From Burkholderia cepacia (GTDB taxonomy: Bacteria > Pseudomonadota > Gammaproteobacteria > Burkholderiales > Burkholderiaceae), in contig NZ_CP073638.1 in the NCBI RefSeq assembly GCF_029962485.1, forward strand, positions 2,170,001 to 2,234,000: a DNA stretch of 64,000 bases. Direction: 5' to 3'. The notes under the pieces are model-generated. The model was not told the DNA's origin. It saw nothing but the letters and a program-made list of their open reading frames with translations, and made no database searches. The position numbers were made by a program, and so were the translations under genes. Of the stretch, positions 35,275-44,030 are shown piece after piece; the first letter of the stretch is position 1, and the number at the start of each line of letters is the position of its first letter.

Positions 35275-36894
35275 ATGACACGCCCGACCCGCACCGCCGC
35301 CGCCCTCACGATTGCCTGCCTGCTGCTCGCCGCCTGTGGCGGCGACGACTCGACGCCGCCCGCCGCGTCGGCCGACAACGGCAGCACGACGCCCGCACCA
35401 CTGCCACAGCCCAAGCCGGCACCGGCGCCCGCGACCTACTACCAGACGAAGACGCCGTACCGTCCGCAGCAGGACGCCGCGACGTACGAAGCGCCGCCCG
35501 CCGGCTATGCGCCGGTCTACACCGAACTCGTCGCGCGCCACGGCTCGCGCGGACTGTCGGGCTTCAAGTACGACGGCGCGATCTACGCGATGCTGATCAA
35601 GGCCGAGGCAGACGGCGCGCTGACCGCGCTCGGCGCGCAGCTCAAGGTCGACACGTACGCGATGATGAAGGCCAACGCGCTGCTCGGTTACGGCGTGCAG
35701 GGCATTTCGACGCCCGGGTACGGCAACCTCACGCAAACCGGCATCCGTGAACACCAGCAGCTCGCCACGCGTCTCGCGCAACGGCTGCCTGCGCTGTTCG
35801 CGGCGGGCAACCGGCAGGTCGTGGTCGTCAACTCGGGCCAGGATCGCGCGGTCGACAGCTCGACTTATTTCTCCGCGGCGCTCGTCGCCGCCCAGCCGGC
35901 ACTGGCGCCGGCCATCACGCTGCCCGCCGCGCCGTCAGGCTATCCCGCGAACGCACCGGCCGCGCAGCCGGCCGGCACCAACCGCTTCCTGCTGTATTTC
36001 CACTCGCTGAAGCCAGCCACCGATCTCGTGACCGATGCAGGCGATCCGTACTACGCGACCTATCAGGCGAGCCAGGCGTACCAGGCCTATGCGAACGATG
36101 CGACGGTGGCCGCGAAGCTGAAGGCGATCAAGGCAGCGCCGCAGGCGGCCGACGTCGCGCAGACGGTGCTGTCCGCACTCGTGTCGCCGGCATTCATCGC
36201 GAAGCTCGGCACCGACGGCTACACGTTCGCGAACGCGGGCACCTATGCGTTCACGTCGCCGGACGGCAAGTTCACCAACACGCTGAAGGGCGACGGCAAG
36301 ACGAAGATCGCGACAGCCGTCGATGCGGTGAACGTGCTGTACAACCTGTTGCAGATCGCACCCGCGATGACCGCGGAAACCGGCGGCGTCACGCTCGAGA
36401 AGTACATCGGCGCCGAGCAGGCGCAGTATCTTGCGTATCTGCAAGATGCCGAGGACTACTACCAGAAGGGGCCGGGCATCCAGGAGGCGAACCCCGTCAC
36501 GTACCGGATGGCGAAAGTGCTGCAGGACGATTTCTTCGGCGAAGTCGACGCGATCGCGCGCGGCGACCTGACGCGCGCCGCGAAGCTGCGCTTCACGCAC
36601 GCGGAAATCGTGATTCCGTTCGCGTCGGTCATGAACCTGAAGAACGTGTTCGTGCCGACGCCGCAGGCGCAGACGTTCACGTACGCGAACAATCCGTGGC
36701 GCGGCGACCAGGTGTCGCCGATGGCCGCGAACATGCAGTGGGATGTCTATCGCAACGGGACACGGCTCATCGTGAAGATGCTGTACAACGAGCGCGAGAC
36801 GGATTTCCAGGCCGCATGCGACAGCGCGAAGATCACACCATCGAGCCACTTCTATGACTACGCGGGGTTGAAGCAGTGCTACGGGTATCAGTGA
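35275..36894 (+). CDS. MINPP-like histidine acid phosphatase lipoprotein
   Basis: The 539-aa protein has a lipobox LLAAC (Cys21) followed by a Pro/Ala/Ser-rich linker. The catalytic RHGSRG lies at 88-93, and HAE at 442-444 replaces the HD dyad of classical acid phosphatases, as in multiple inositol-polyphosphate phosphatases. These enzymes remove phosphates from phytate and similar esters. The predicted location is the periplasm or outer membrane. The start is uncertain: ATG 35230 would give a 36-residue n-region and its GGAG overlaps the start, so I prefer ATG 35275. Confidence 0.85.
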   Translation: MTRPTRTAAALTIACLLLAACGGDDSTPPAASADNGSTTPAPLPQPKPAPAPATYYQTKTPYRPQQDAATYEAPPAGYAPVYTELVARHGSRGLSGFKYDGAIYAMLIKAEADGALTALGAQLKVDTYAMMKANALLGYGVQGISTPGYGNLTQTGIREHQQLATRLAQRLPALFAAGNRQVVVVNSGQDRAVDSSTYFSAALVAAQPALAPAITLPAAPSGYPANAPAAQPAGTNRFLLYFHSLKPATDLVTDAGDPYYATYQASQAYQAYANDATVAAKLKAIKAAPQAADVAQTVLSALVSPAFIAKLGTDGYTFANAGTYAFTSPDGKFTNTLKGDGKTKIATAVDAVNVLYNLLQIAPAMTAETGGVTLEKYIGAEQAQYLAYLQDAEDYYQKGPGIQEANPVTYRMAKVLQDDFFGEVDAIARGDLTRAAKLRFTHAEIVIPFASVMNLKNVFVPTPQAQTFTYANNPWRGDQVSPMAANMQWDVYRNGTRLIVKMLYNERETDFQAACDSAKITPSSHFYDYAGLKQCYGYQ

Positions 36895-36918
36895 TGCAAG
36901 CGTGACGAGCGGTGCGGA

Positions 36919-37599
36919 TCACGCAAGCCGCATCGTCGCGCGCCCGCCTGCCGCCTGCGGGTCGAGCAGCATCACCTCGATCCGCTCCTTGCCCTTCCCG
37001 GTGTTCTTGCGCTTGAGCGTCAGCATGCCGATCTCGCCGGTCGTCGCCGGATGCGTGCCGCCGCATGCCATCGTCGCAAAGCCTTCGACCGTCCAGAAGC
37101 GACGTTGCGCGTCGACATCGCTGAAGTCGGTCACGATGCGCAGGTCGCGCTTCGACAGATCGGCCGCAGCCGCTTCGATCTCCGGAAACAACGGCGACAG
37201 GCTCATATCGCTCGCGAAGTCGATACGCGCCTTGTCCTGAGCAATATGCGCGCCGATGCGCTCGATACCGGGCCTGAGCCGGTAGACCAGTTGCAGCACC
37301 ATTTCGGCCGCGAAGTGCAGGCGCATCAGCCGGTACCGGCGCGCCCAGTCGATGCGCCAGGTCACCGGATCCCCGACGCGCAGCGCATGGTCGTGCGGGA
37401 GCGTATAGACGATGTCGAGGCCCTGCTTCTCGGCGCGGACGACCGGATAGTCGCCCAGCGATCCCGCATCGCTTTCCTGGCCGCCTGAAAACGCGAAGAA
37501 AATGGTCGCATCCACCCGCACGCATTCGCCGTCGACATGCGTGACGACGCTATCCAGCGTGGTCCGGTAGGGATCGTCCCAGAATACTTTCCTTGTCAT
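36919..37599 (-). CDS. Alanyl-tRNA editing protein (AlaX-like)
   Basis: The 226-aa protein matches the AlaRS editing domain, which hydrolyses mischarged Ser- or Gly-tRNA(Ala). The N-terminal half has FFAFSGGQESDAGSLGD and the C-terminal half a CGGTH motif (Cys179, His183). The usual HxxxH zinc motif reads HFAAE (His95, Glu99), so one of the expected histidines is a glutamate. It converges with the phosphatase gene (24-nt gap). Function as an editor is likely but the altered metal site is notable. Confidence 0.85.
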   Translation of the reverse strand: MTRKVFWDDPYRTTLDSVVTHVDGECVRVDATIFFAFSGGQESDAGSLGDYPVVRAEKQGLDIVYTLPHDHALRVGDPVTWRIDWARRYRLMRLHFAAEMVLQLVYRLRPGIERIGAHIAQDKARIDFASDMSLSPLFPEIEAAAADLSKRDLRIVTDFSDVDAQRRFWTVEGFATMACGGTHPATTGEIGMLTLKRKNTGKGKERIEVMLLDPQAAGGRATMRLA

Positions 37600-37635
37600 C
37601 GCCCGCCACGCCTTTCGCCGAGGAAAACCCCCAGC

Positions 37636-38661
37636 TTAGCCCGGGCGCGTCCCGGTGGCTTGTACGATCTTGCGCCCGGATCCCGTCGCGCCGCCGGCCG
37701 GCCCGGCACGCGGTGCCATTGCGCCTTCCTCGCCTTCCTCGCCCTTGCGCTCGACGCTCCACGTATGGATCGGCCGATGCCCCGGCCGCTCCCACTCGGG
37801 CGGCATCCACAGGTGTTTCAACCGCTGCAGAACCGGCCCGGGTGCGAGCACGTCGCGCCACATGTCGACGAACTCGTGCACGTTCAGAATCAGGAAGTTA
37901 TACGAACGAATCTGCTGCGTGATCCCGTAGTCGACCGGTTCCGTTTCCTCGACATACGTGCCGAACATGCGATCGAAAATGATCAGCACGCCGCCGTAGT
38001 TCCTGTCGATATAGCGCGGATTGCGGCCGTGATGCGCACGATGGTTCGACGGCGTGTCGAACACGTACTCGAACCAGCGCGGCAGCCGCCCGATCGCTTC
38101 GGTATGCACGAAGTACTGGTACGCGAGATCGACCGCAAGCAGGAACAGCACGACGGCCGGCGGAATGCCGAGCCACACGGGCGGCAGATAGAACACGAAC
38201 ACGCCGACGAACGCGTTCAGCAAAGACTGCCGCATCGCCGTCGTGAAGTTCATCACTTCGCCGCTGTGATGCGGTACGTGCGCGGACCAGAACCAGCGCA
38301 CGCGGTGCGACGTACGATGAAACCAGTAGTAGCAGAATTCCACGAGGACGAAGATCGGCACGATCGTGAAGCCGTTCACCGGCACGTCGAGCAGCCGGTG
38401 CCGATAGACCCACGCGAAGATCGCGCCCGTGAACAGGAGCCCCATCACGGTCTCGGCCACCTGATAGCCAGCGCCGAGCGACAGGTTCGCGACGATCTCC
38501 TTCCAGCGAAACGGTTCGCGGCGCCCGCGCCCGGTCATCACCGCATATTCGATCGCGAACGCGATCAGGAACACCGGCGTCATGCCGATCAGCAACACCT
38601 GCTTCCAGTCCACGTCGTTACCCAGGAACGCATGGAGCCACGTCATCAACTCGGTCGGCAT
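37636..38661 (-). CDS. Sterol desaturase / fatty acid hydroxylase family membrane protein
   Basis: The 341-aa protein has several membrane segments (VLLIGMTPVFLIAFAIEYAV, VPIFVLVEFCYYWFHRT) and the di-iron histidine boxes of the FA_hydroxylase family: HRTSH, HVPHH and NHRAHHG. A hydrophilic, Gly/Glu-rich tail follows after residue 300. ATG 38661 (MPTELMTWL) gives the usual N-terminal start; an upstream in-frame ATG at 38706 lacks a good site. It is divergent from an AraC-type gene 94 nt away. The lipid substrate is unknown. Confidence 0.88.
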   Translation of the reverse strand: MPTELMTWLHAFLGNDVDWKQVLLIGMTPVFLIAFAIEYAVMTGRGRREPFRWKEIVANLSLGAGYQVAETVMGLLFTGAIFAWVYRHRLLDVPVNGFTIVPIFVLVEFCYYWFHRTSHRVRWFWSAHVPHHSGEVMNFTTAMRQSLLNAFVGVFVFYLPPVWLGIPPAVVLFLLAVDLAYQYFVHTEAIGRLPRWFEYVFDTPSNHRAHHGRNPRYIDRNYGGVLIIFDRMFGTYVEETEPVDYGITQQIRSYNFLILNVHEFVDMWRDVLAPGPVLQRLKHLWMPPEWERPGHRPIHTWSVERKGEEGEEGAMAPRAGPAGGATGSGRKIVQATGTRPG

Positions 38662-38719
38662 GTCGGCAGCCTCGATCAGGAACTGCCGCGCAGTATGGTC
38701 GCGCACGGGTCAGCCCGCG

Positions 38720-38749
38720 TTGACACTTGCCGACGATTACTTGACACTT
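38720..38749. promoter_or_regulatory. Direct repeat TTGACACTT x2 at 21-bp period, AraC-type operator
   Basis: TTGACACTT occurs at 38720-38728 and 38741-38749, exactly two helical turns apart, in the same orientation. It lies between the divergent membrane protein and AraC-type genes. This arrangement is what an AraC-family double-HTH protein binds. TTGACA could also serve as a -35 element. Confidence 0.6.
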
Positions 38750-38755
38750 TCCGCC

Positions 38756-39802
38756 ATGCCCGCCGCCTCTCCGCTCGCGACCCAGCGCGTCTACTACTCG
38801 AGCACCTACGTGCGGCTGCTGTTCGACTATCTGTCCGAGCAAGGCCAGGATGCAGCGCGCGTGCTCGGCGAGGCGCGACCGCCCGAGGACGATCGCGGGC
38901 TGACGCTTTATGCGAGCGCGCATTGGCGCGGCCTGCTCGAACGCGCGGTCGGCGCGCTCGACGATCCGCTGCTCGGCCTGCACGTCGGCCAGCGGATCAC
39001 GCCCGCGCATCTCGGCGCACTCGGCTATGCGTTGCATGCGTGCCGCGACGCCGGCGCCGCGCTCGCGCGCTGGCAGCAATACGAACACCTGATCGCGAAC
39101 GTCGCGCGCATGGAAGTGCGCGTCGAGGCGGCGTCGGTCGCGATCGAATGGCACGATGCGCCCGAACCGCTCGGCCCGCTCGTCGACGAAGTGGCGCTGA
39201 CCGCGATCGTCCAGTTCGCGCGCAACATCACCGGCACGCGCAACGGGCCCGACGAAGTCTGCTTCGTGCATCCGTCACCGGGTAACCCGCAGCCGTATGT
39301 CGACTACTTCGGCTGCCCGGTGCGGTTCGGCCAGCCGGTGAACCGGCTCGCGTTTCCGTTACACCTGCTCACGCAGCCGCTGCAACAGCCGGACGACGCG
39401 CTGCGGCACATGATGGAACGCCAGGCGAGCGCGCTGCTCGCCGAGCTGCGGCAGACCGACGACCTCGAACAGTCGGTGCGCGAAGCCGTCGCGCGCTTGT
39501 TGACGCAAGGCGAAGCCAGCATCGAGCAGATCGCGTCCGACCTGCATGTGTCGTCGCGCACGCTGCATCGCCGGCTGGCCGAACTCGGGCTGAACTACCG
39601 GATCCTGCGCGAGGACACGCGGCGGCGGCTCGCGATCGACCACCTGAACGATCCGCGGCTGACGCTGGCGGAAGTCGCCTGGCTGCTCGGTTATTCAGAG
39701 CACAGCGCATTCACGCGCGCCTTCCGGCGCTGGACCGGCGAATCGCCGCAGCAGTGGCGCAGCCGGCAGCCGGCGCGGCCGGCAAGCGTCGCACGCGGCT
39801 GA
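38756..39802 (+). CDS. AraC family transcriptional regulator (OruR/ArgR-like N-terminus)
   Basis: The 348-aa protein has a long N-terminal Arabinose_bd-like domain (QRVYYSSTYVRLLFDYLSEQ) of the OruR branch and C-terminal HTH motifs SIEQIASDLHVSSRTLHRRL and EVAWLLGYSEHSAFTRAFRR. ATG 38756 is 7 nt from the second direct-repeat unit, so autorepression by binding there is plausible. The divergent membrane protein gene is the likely target. Confidence 0.92.
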   Translation: MPAASPLATQRVYYSSTYVRLLFDYLSEQGQDAARVLGEARPPEDDRGLTLYASAHWRGLLERAVGALDDPLLGLHVGQRITPAHLGALGYALHACRDAGAALARWQQYEHLIANVARMEVRVEAASVAIEWHDAPEPLGPLVDEVALTAIVQFARNITGTRNGPDEVCFVHPSPGNPQPYVDYFGCPVRFGQPVNRLAFPLHLLTQPLQQPDDALRHMMERQASALLAELRQTDDLEQSVREAVARLLTQGEASIEQIASDLHVSSRTLHRRLAELGLNYRILREDTRRRLAIDHLNDPRLTLAEVAWLLGYSEHSAFTRAFRRWTGESPQQWRSRQPARPASVARG

Positions 39803-39852
39803 CGAACTCGCGCCGGCTGGCGCGGTCGAACGGGCATCGCCGGAGAATCCTC

Positions 39853-40158
39853 ATGAAACGCGTTGCCACTGCTGCTGTCCTGACCCTGCTCGCCGCCGTC
39901 AGCTTGCCGGCAACCGCTGGCGCACCGTCCGGCGCCACCGCGCCGGTTCCCGTTCAGGCGCCCGCGAAAAACTGCGTCCCGTCACGGGAGGCCATGCAGG
40001 ACGTCCGCTCGCCGTCGAAGGCCCCGCCGATCCGCATCTGCGTCGGCGATTCCGATACGCAACTGAACCTGCCGTGGTTCGTGACCGATGTCCTCACCGC
40101 GGTCGACACGCGCCAGTCACCCGGCGCCCTGCTTCACAAGATGCGCAACGATTTCTGA
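39853..40158 (+). CDS. Small secreted hypothetical protein
   Basis: The 101-aa product begins with a signal peptide (MKRVATAAVLTLLAAVSLPA, cleaved about residue 23) after GGAGAATCCTC. The mature part has two cysteines (NCVPSREAM and IRICVGDSD) that could form a disulfide. The C-terminal half reads LNLPWFVTDVLTAVDTRQSP. It is 50 nt after the AraC gene and may be part of the same unit. No family is recognised. Confidence 0.65.
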   Translation: MKRVATAAVLTLLAAVSLPATAGAPSGATAPVPVQAPAKNCVPSREAMQDVRSPSKAPPIRICVGDSDTQLNLPWFVTDVLTAVDTRQSPGALLHKMRNDF

Positions 40159-40377
40159 ATCGCGGCGGGCGCCACCTGCCGCGCACCGCGCCTGCATCGG
40201 TCGTTCCGCGTCAGCAGCACCCATTCCTTTCGCTATCCTTTCGGATGTGCATGCGCCGACACGTCGCCCAAAACGGCATTTCGCGGTAATGTTTCTTTTT
40301 GAGATTCAATCACAAAACTGCACCAATTTTTAATCAACAATATTTCGTAATAGCGCGTCACATCTTATACTTGCCGC

Positions 40378-40447
40378 GCACCATCCTCGTGCCAAGAGAC
40401 GGTGTCTTTCGACCCGGCCGCATGACCATGCGGTCGGGGTTTTTTTC
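40378..40447 (+). ncRNA. Candidate small RNA
   Basis: A TATACT -10 box at 40366 would start a transcript near 40378. The 70-nt segment folds as a short AGAC-GGT-GTCT hairpin (40397-40407) followed by a GC-rich stem (CCGCAT/ATGCGG) and a T-run, giving a compact sRNA shape. No -35 element is clear, and no family is recognised. Confidence 0.45.
40411..40447 (+). terminator. Rho-independent terminator
   Basis: An ACCC...GGGT outer stem and CCGCAT/ATGCGG inner stem with loop GACC are followed by seven T. It lies about 250 nt after the small secreted gene. Confidence 0.75.
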
Positions 40448-40688
40448 GGTGCGCCACGTCAATATAGATGCGCAGAATGCACTTGTTATTGACGCGTGCC
40501 GCCGGACTGCATGACCGATCTTGACGGGGCTGCCGCCGATGCCCGTCACGATCGTTGACGCGGCTTGCATCGCGATACCGATGCGCGAGCCGGATCACCC
40601 GGACCGGGCATGACACGTGCGCGCCGCATGCGCACTCACCGGTTCGGCTTGCCTCTCAATGCATACAACATCAAAGGCAACCGCGGGA

Positions 40689-42263
40689 ATGTCGGCGCTC
40701 ATACCAGGCTCGAAGTCCGTTTTCCAGCGCAGCGGCGCGTGGCCGCGGGTAGCCTTTTTCATCGCCGTAATCGTTTGCGTGCTCGTGCCCGCCTGCGCGA
40801 TCGTGCTTGCCGATCGCTACGCGCGCGACGCCGTCACCACGCAGGAACGTGTCGTCGCGAACGACATCGTGGCCAAGGTGGACCGCATCCTCGACGGCAC
40901 ACGCCTGCGGCATGCGGACGAGTTGAACGCGCTCGTCGGACGCCCCTGCGCGACGGTATTCCGGACGCTGGCCGAAGTGAGCACCCGCCTTCGCTACCTG
41001 CGCGCCGTCGGGCTGGTGAACGACGGTCGCGTCATGTGCTCGTCGGCCCTCGGCGCCATCGACCTGCCGCTCGAGGCGTACACGCGTGAGCCCGTACCGG
41101 GTTCGACGATCGTCACGCTGCTGCGCCAGACGCCGTTTCAGCACGGCATTCCAGTGCTGGCCGTGTATCGCGCCACCGCGCATGGCGCGGGTGTCCTGTA
41201 CCTGATCGAAGGCGACTATGTGGTCGATGCGCTCGCACCGAGCGCCCGCAACGGGACGGAAACCGCCACGCTGTCGATCGCCGGATCGGGCCGTCTCGAC
41301 CAGCAAGGAAAGTTCACGCCGGAATCGGGCACAGGCCCCGCCGGCGGCACCGCGATTGCATCGCAACGATGGCCGTTCACGGTGTCGGTCGGTGCGTCGG
41401 TTCAGTACGCATCGCACGTCCAGGGCCACTACCGGTTGATCGCCATGACGATCGTGCTGCTCGCCGACGGTCTCGTGATGGCCGCCTACCTGCTGGCGAT
41501 GGCGCCGCGGCGGCTGTTGCTGAAAGCCGTTCGCCACGCACTCAGTCACAACGAGTTTCATGTCGTGTACCAGCCGATCGTCGATGTGCAGACGCGCAGG
41601 ACGGTCGGCGTTGAAGCGTTGCTGCGCTGGCAGCATCCGAAGTGGGGGGCCATCAGCCCGTCCGTGTTCATCCCGCAGGTGGAAGCGAGCACGGTGCTGC
41701 CGAAGGTGACCGAATTCGTGCTGCGAACGGCCGTGTCCGAACTCACGGCGCTGACGCCGTCCGCGCCGCTGCGCATCGCGGTGAACATCGCGCCGAAGGA
41801 TCTCGAGCGCGCGCGATTCGTGGCCGTCGTCGAGGAGGCGATCCACGCGCTGCCGCCCGGCTTCACGCTGGTGCTCGAAGTGACCGAACGCATCCTGCTC
41901 GAAAAGAATGCGTGGACCACCGAAATATTCCATGCACTCCGGTCGAAAGGCGCGAAGTTCGCGATCGACGATTTCGGCACGCATCACAGCAACCTCGACA
42001 TGCTGTCGCGCTTCCCGTTCGACTACGTGAAGATCGACCGGCAGTTCGTCGCGCAGCTGAACGGCGGCGGTGCAGGGCTGATTGAGGGAATCGCGGCCGT
42101 CGCGCATCACTACGACCTGAAGATCATCGCGGAAGGCGTGGAGACGGAAGCGCAGCATCGCGCGCTGCGCGCGGTCGGGATTCAGTATGCGCAGGGCTAT
42201 CTGTACCGGCGGCCGCAGCGCGCGGAAAGCCTGAAACGCGATTTCGGGTGGGCGTCGGCATAG
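40689..42263 (+). CDS. CSS-motif EAL-domain cyclic-di-GMP phosphodiesterase
   Basis: The 524-aa protein has a first membrane segment (VAFFIAVIVCVLVPACAIVL), a periplasmic sensor with CATVF and CSSA (the CSS motif of PdeC/YjcC-type proteins), a second membrane segment near residue 265, and a cytoplasmic EAL domain: VEALLRW with intact Glu-Ala-Leu, then FAIDDFG and KIDRQFV. It should hydrolyse c-di-GMP under redox control of the periplasmic cysteines. ATG 40689 is one choice; the frame is open to 40617. No GGDEF domain is present. Confidence 0.92.
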   Translation: MSALIPGSKSVFQRSGAWPRVAFFIAVIVCVLVPACAIVLADRYARDAVTTQERVVANDIVAKVDRILDGTRLRHADELNALVGRPCATVFRTLAEVSTRLRYLRAVGLVNDGRVMCSSALGAIDLPLEAYTREPVPGSTIVTLLRQTPFQHGIPVLAVYRATAHGAGVLYLIEGDYVVDALAPSARNGTETATLSIAGSGRLDQQGKFTPESGTGPAGGTAIASQRWPFTVSVGASVQYASHVQGHYRLIAMTIVLLADGLVMAAYLLAMAPRRLLLKAVRHALSHNEFHVVYQPIVDVQTRRTVGVEALLRWQHPKWGAISPSVFIPQVEASTVLPKVTEFVLRTAVSELTALTPSAPLRIAVNIAPKDLERARFVAVVEEAIHALPPGFTLVLEVTERILLEKNAWTTEIFHALRSKGAKFAIDDFGTHHSNLDMLSRFPFDYVKIDRQFVAQLNGGGAGLIEGIAAVAHHYDLKIIAEGVETEAQHRALRAVGIQYAQGYLYRRPQRAESLKRDFGWASA

Positions 42264-42279
42264 CGGCGACGCCGCACGC

Positions 42280-43161
42280 TCAATCCTGCGCGACCGTCGC
42301 CGGCTCGACACCGGCCGCTTGCGGACGATACCCGAGCCGCGCGGAAATCGCCTGACCGGCTTCCTTCAGCAGTGCGACGTAATGCGCTTTCGTGTCCGCG
42401 CCGCAACGCATCGTCGGGAACGACAGCGACAACCCCGCGATCACACGCTCGAAACGGTCGAACACGGGCACCGCGAGACACAGCAGGCCGTCTTCCTGTT
42501 CCTCGTTGTCTTCGCCGTAGCCCTGCTGCCGTACGTGCGGCAGGATGCTCATCACCGCATCCGCCGACGCGAGCGTCTTCGCGGTCGACTTCCTGAACTC
42601 GATGCCTGCCAGCACCGCGCGCGCTTCGTCGGGCGTCATCCACGCGAGCAGCACCTTGCCGATCGCCGTGCTGTACAGCGGATTGCGCCGGCCGATCCGC
42701 GACTGCATGCGCAGCCCGTAATCGGCGTCGATCTTGTGGATGTAGATGATCGCGTCCTCGTCGAACGCGCCGAGATGCACGGCTTCGCGCGTCAGCTGCC
42801 CGATGCGGCGCATCTCGAGATCGGCCTCGCGCACGAGGTCCACGCTTTCCAGCGCCTTGCTGCCCAGCTCGAACAGCCGGATCGTCAGCCGGTAGCGGTC
42901 GGTCTCGCCTTCTTGCGCGACGTAGCCGAGCGCCTTCAGCGTCTGCAGGAAGCGATGAACCGTCGTCTTCGACATGCCGAGATGCTGCGACAGTTCGCTG
43001 ATGCCGATCTCGCGGCGATCGCCGAGCGCGGCGAGGATCGTGAAGACCTTGCCGACGGCCGCGACCGAATCTGCCTTTTCGGCGGACCCTGCCGCCGACG
43101 TGTCGGCTTCGGCTCCCTGGTTCGCCTGATCGCCTTTGCGCTGCCTGGGCGTTGCTGTCAT
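42280..43161 (-). CDS. kdgR: IclR family regulator, probable KdgR
   Basis: The 293-aa protein has an N-terminal winged HTH (ISELSQHLGMSKTTVHRFLQ) and an IclR effector domain with STAIGKVLLAW. Its neighbours kduD, kduI and kdgT make KdgR, the repressor responding to 2-keto-3-deoxygluconate, the likely identity. An N-terminal low-complexity tail of about 30 residues precedes the HTH. It follows kduD by 58 nt on the same strand. Confidence 0.85.
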   Translation of the reverse strand: MTATPRQRKGDQANQGAEADTSAAGSAEKADSVAAVGKVFTILAALGDRREIGISELSQHLGMSKTTVHRFLQTLKALGYVAQEGETDRYRLTIRLFELGSKALESVDLVREADLEMRRIGQLTREAVHLGAFDEDAIIYIHKIDADYGLRMQSRIGRRNPLYSTAIGKVLLAWMTPDEARAVLAGIEFRKSTAKTLASADAVMSILPHVRQQGYGEDNEEQEDGLLCLAVPVFDRFERVIAGLSLSFPTMRCGADTKAHYVALLKEAGQAISARLGYRPQAAGVEPATVAQD

Positions 43162-43219
43162 GTCCGTGAATCCGTGAGTGCGAATCGGGAGAGCATAACG
43201 CGTCCGCCGCGCGGCACGG

Positions 43220-44026
43220 TCAGCGCGCGAGCCACCCGCCGTCGACGGCGAGCGTGTGACCGTGCACGTAGTCCGACGCACGCGACGCGAGAAACACGGC
43301 CGCGCCCGCGAGATCGTCGGGCACGCCCCAGCGGCCGGCCGGGATGCGGCCGAGGATTTCGTCGCTGCGCCGGCTGTCCTCCCGCAATTGCGCGGTGTTG
43401 TCGGTTTCCATGTAGCCAGGCGCGATCGCGTTCACGTTGATCCCGCGCGCGGCCCATTCGTTCGCGAGCAGGCGCGTCAGCCCCAGCACGCCGCTTTTCG
43501 ACGCTGTGTACGACGGCACGCGGATACCGCCCTGGAACGACAGCATCGACGCGACGTTCACGATCTTGCCGCCGTGCCCCTGCCGCACCATCTGCCGCGC
43601 GACGGCCTGCGACAAAAAGAACACGCTCTTCAGGTTCACGTCGATCACGGCGTCCCAGTCGGCTTCGGTGAATTCGAGTGCATCGCAACGGCGGATCATG
43701 CCCGCGTTGTTGACGAGGATGTCGACGTGGCCAAACGCATCGACCGCGTCGCCGACGATCCGCTCGACCGGCTCGAGCGTCGACAGATCGGCGCGCACGT
43801 CGACGAAGCGCCGGCCGGCCGCCTCGACGCGCGCCGATGTCTCGGCAGGCGCCGAACGGTTCGCGCCGACGATGTCGCACCCGGCCGACGCGAGCGCGAC
43901 GGCCATCGCCGCGCCGAGCCCCGTGTTGCAGCCGGTGACGATCGCGACCTTGCCGGTCAGGTCGAACAGGCCGGCGAGCGCGGTGCGCGCGTCGGTGGCA
44001 GGAAGCTCGGGCGTATCGCGTTTCAT
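43220..44026 (-). CDS. kduD: 2-dehydro-3-deoxy-D-gluconate 5-dehydrogenase
   Basis: The 268-aa short-chain dehydrogenase interconverts 2,5-diketo-3-deoxygluconate and 2-keto-3-deoxygluconate with NAD in pectin/uronate catabolism. It has TGCNTGLG for cofactor binding, VNNAG, and YTASK with the catalytic Tyr/Lys. ATG 44026 (MKRDTPEL) starts 4 nt after the kduI stop, so the pair is an operon. Confidence 0.93.
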   Translation of the reverse strand: MKRDTPELPATDARTALAGLFDLTGKVAIVTGCNTGLGAAMAVALASAGCDIVGANRSAPAETSARVEAAGRRFVDVRADLSTLEPVERIVGDAVDAFGHVDILVNNAGMIRRCDALEFTEADWDAVIDVNLKSVFFLSQAVARQMVRQGHGGKIVNVASMLSFQGGIRVPSYTASKSGVLGLTRLLANEWAARGINVNAIAPGYMETDNTAQLREDSRRSDEILGRIPAGRWGVPDDLAGAAVFLASRASDYVHGHTLAVDGGWLAR

Positions 44027-44030
44027 GATG

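Larger units (their letters stand above)
40159..40688. other. 530-nt intergenic region
   Basis: No protein-coding gene is convincing here. The first 220 nt are AT-rich around 40290-40375. The region then contains a -10-like TATACT (40366-40371) followed by a transcript-like segment ending in a terminator (40411-40447). The rest to the EAL gene is ordinary intergenic DNA. An in-frame extension of the EAL gene to 40617 is possible. Confidence 0.5.
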
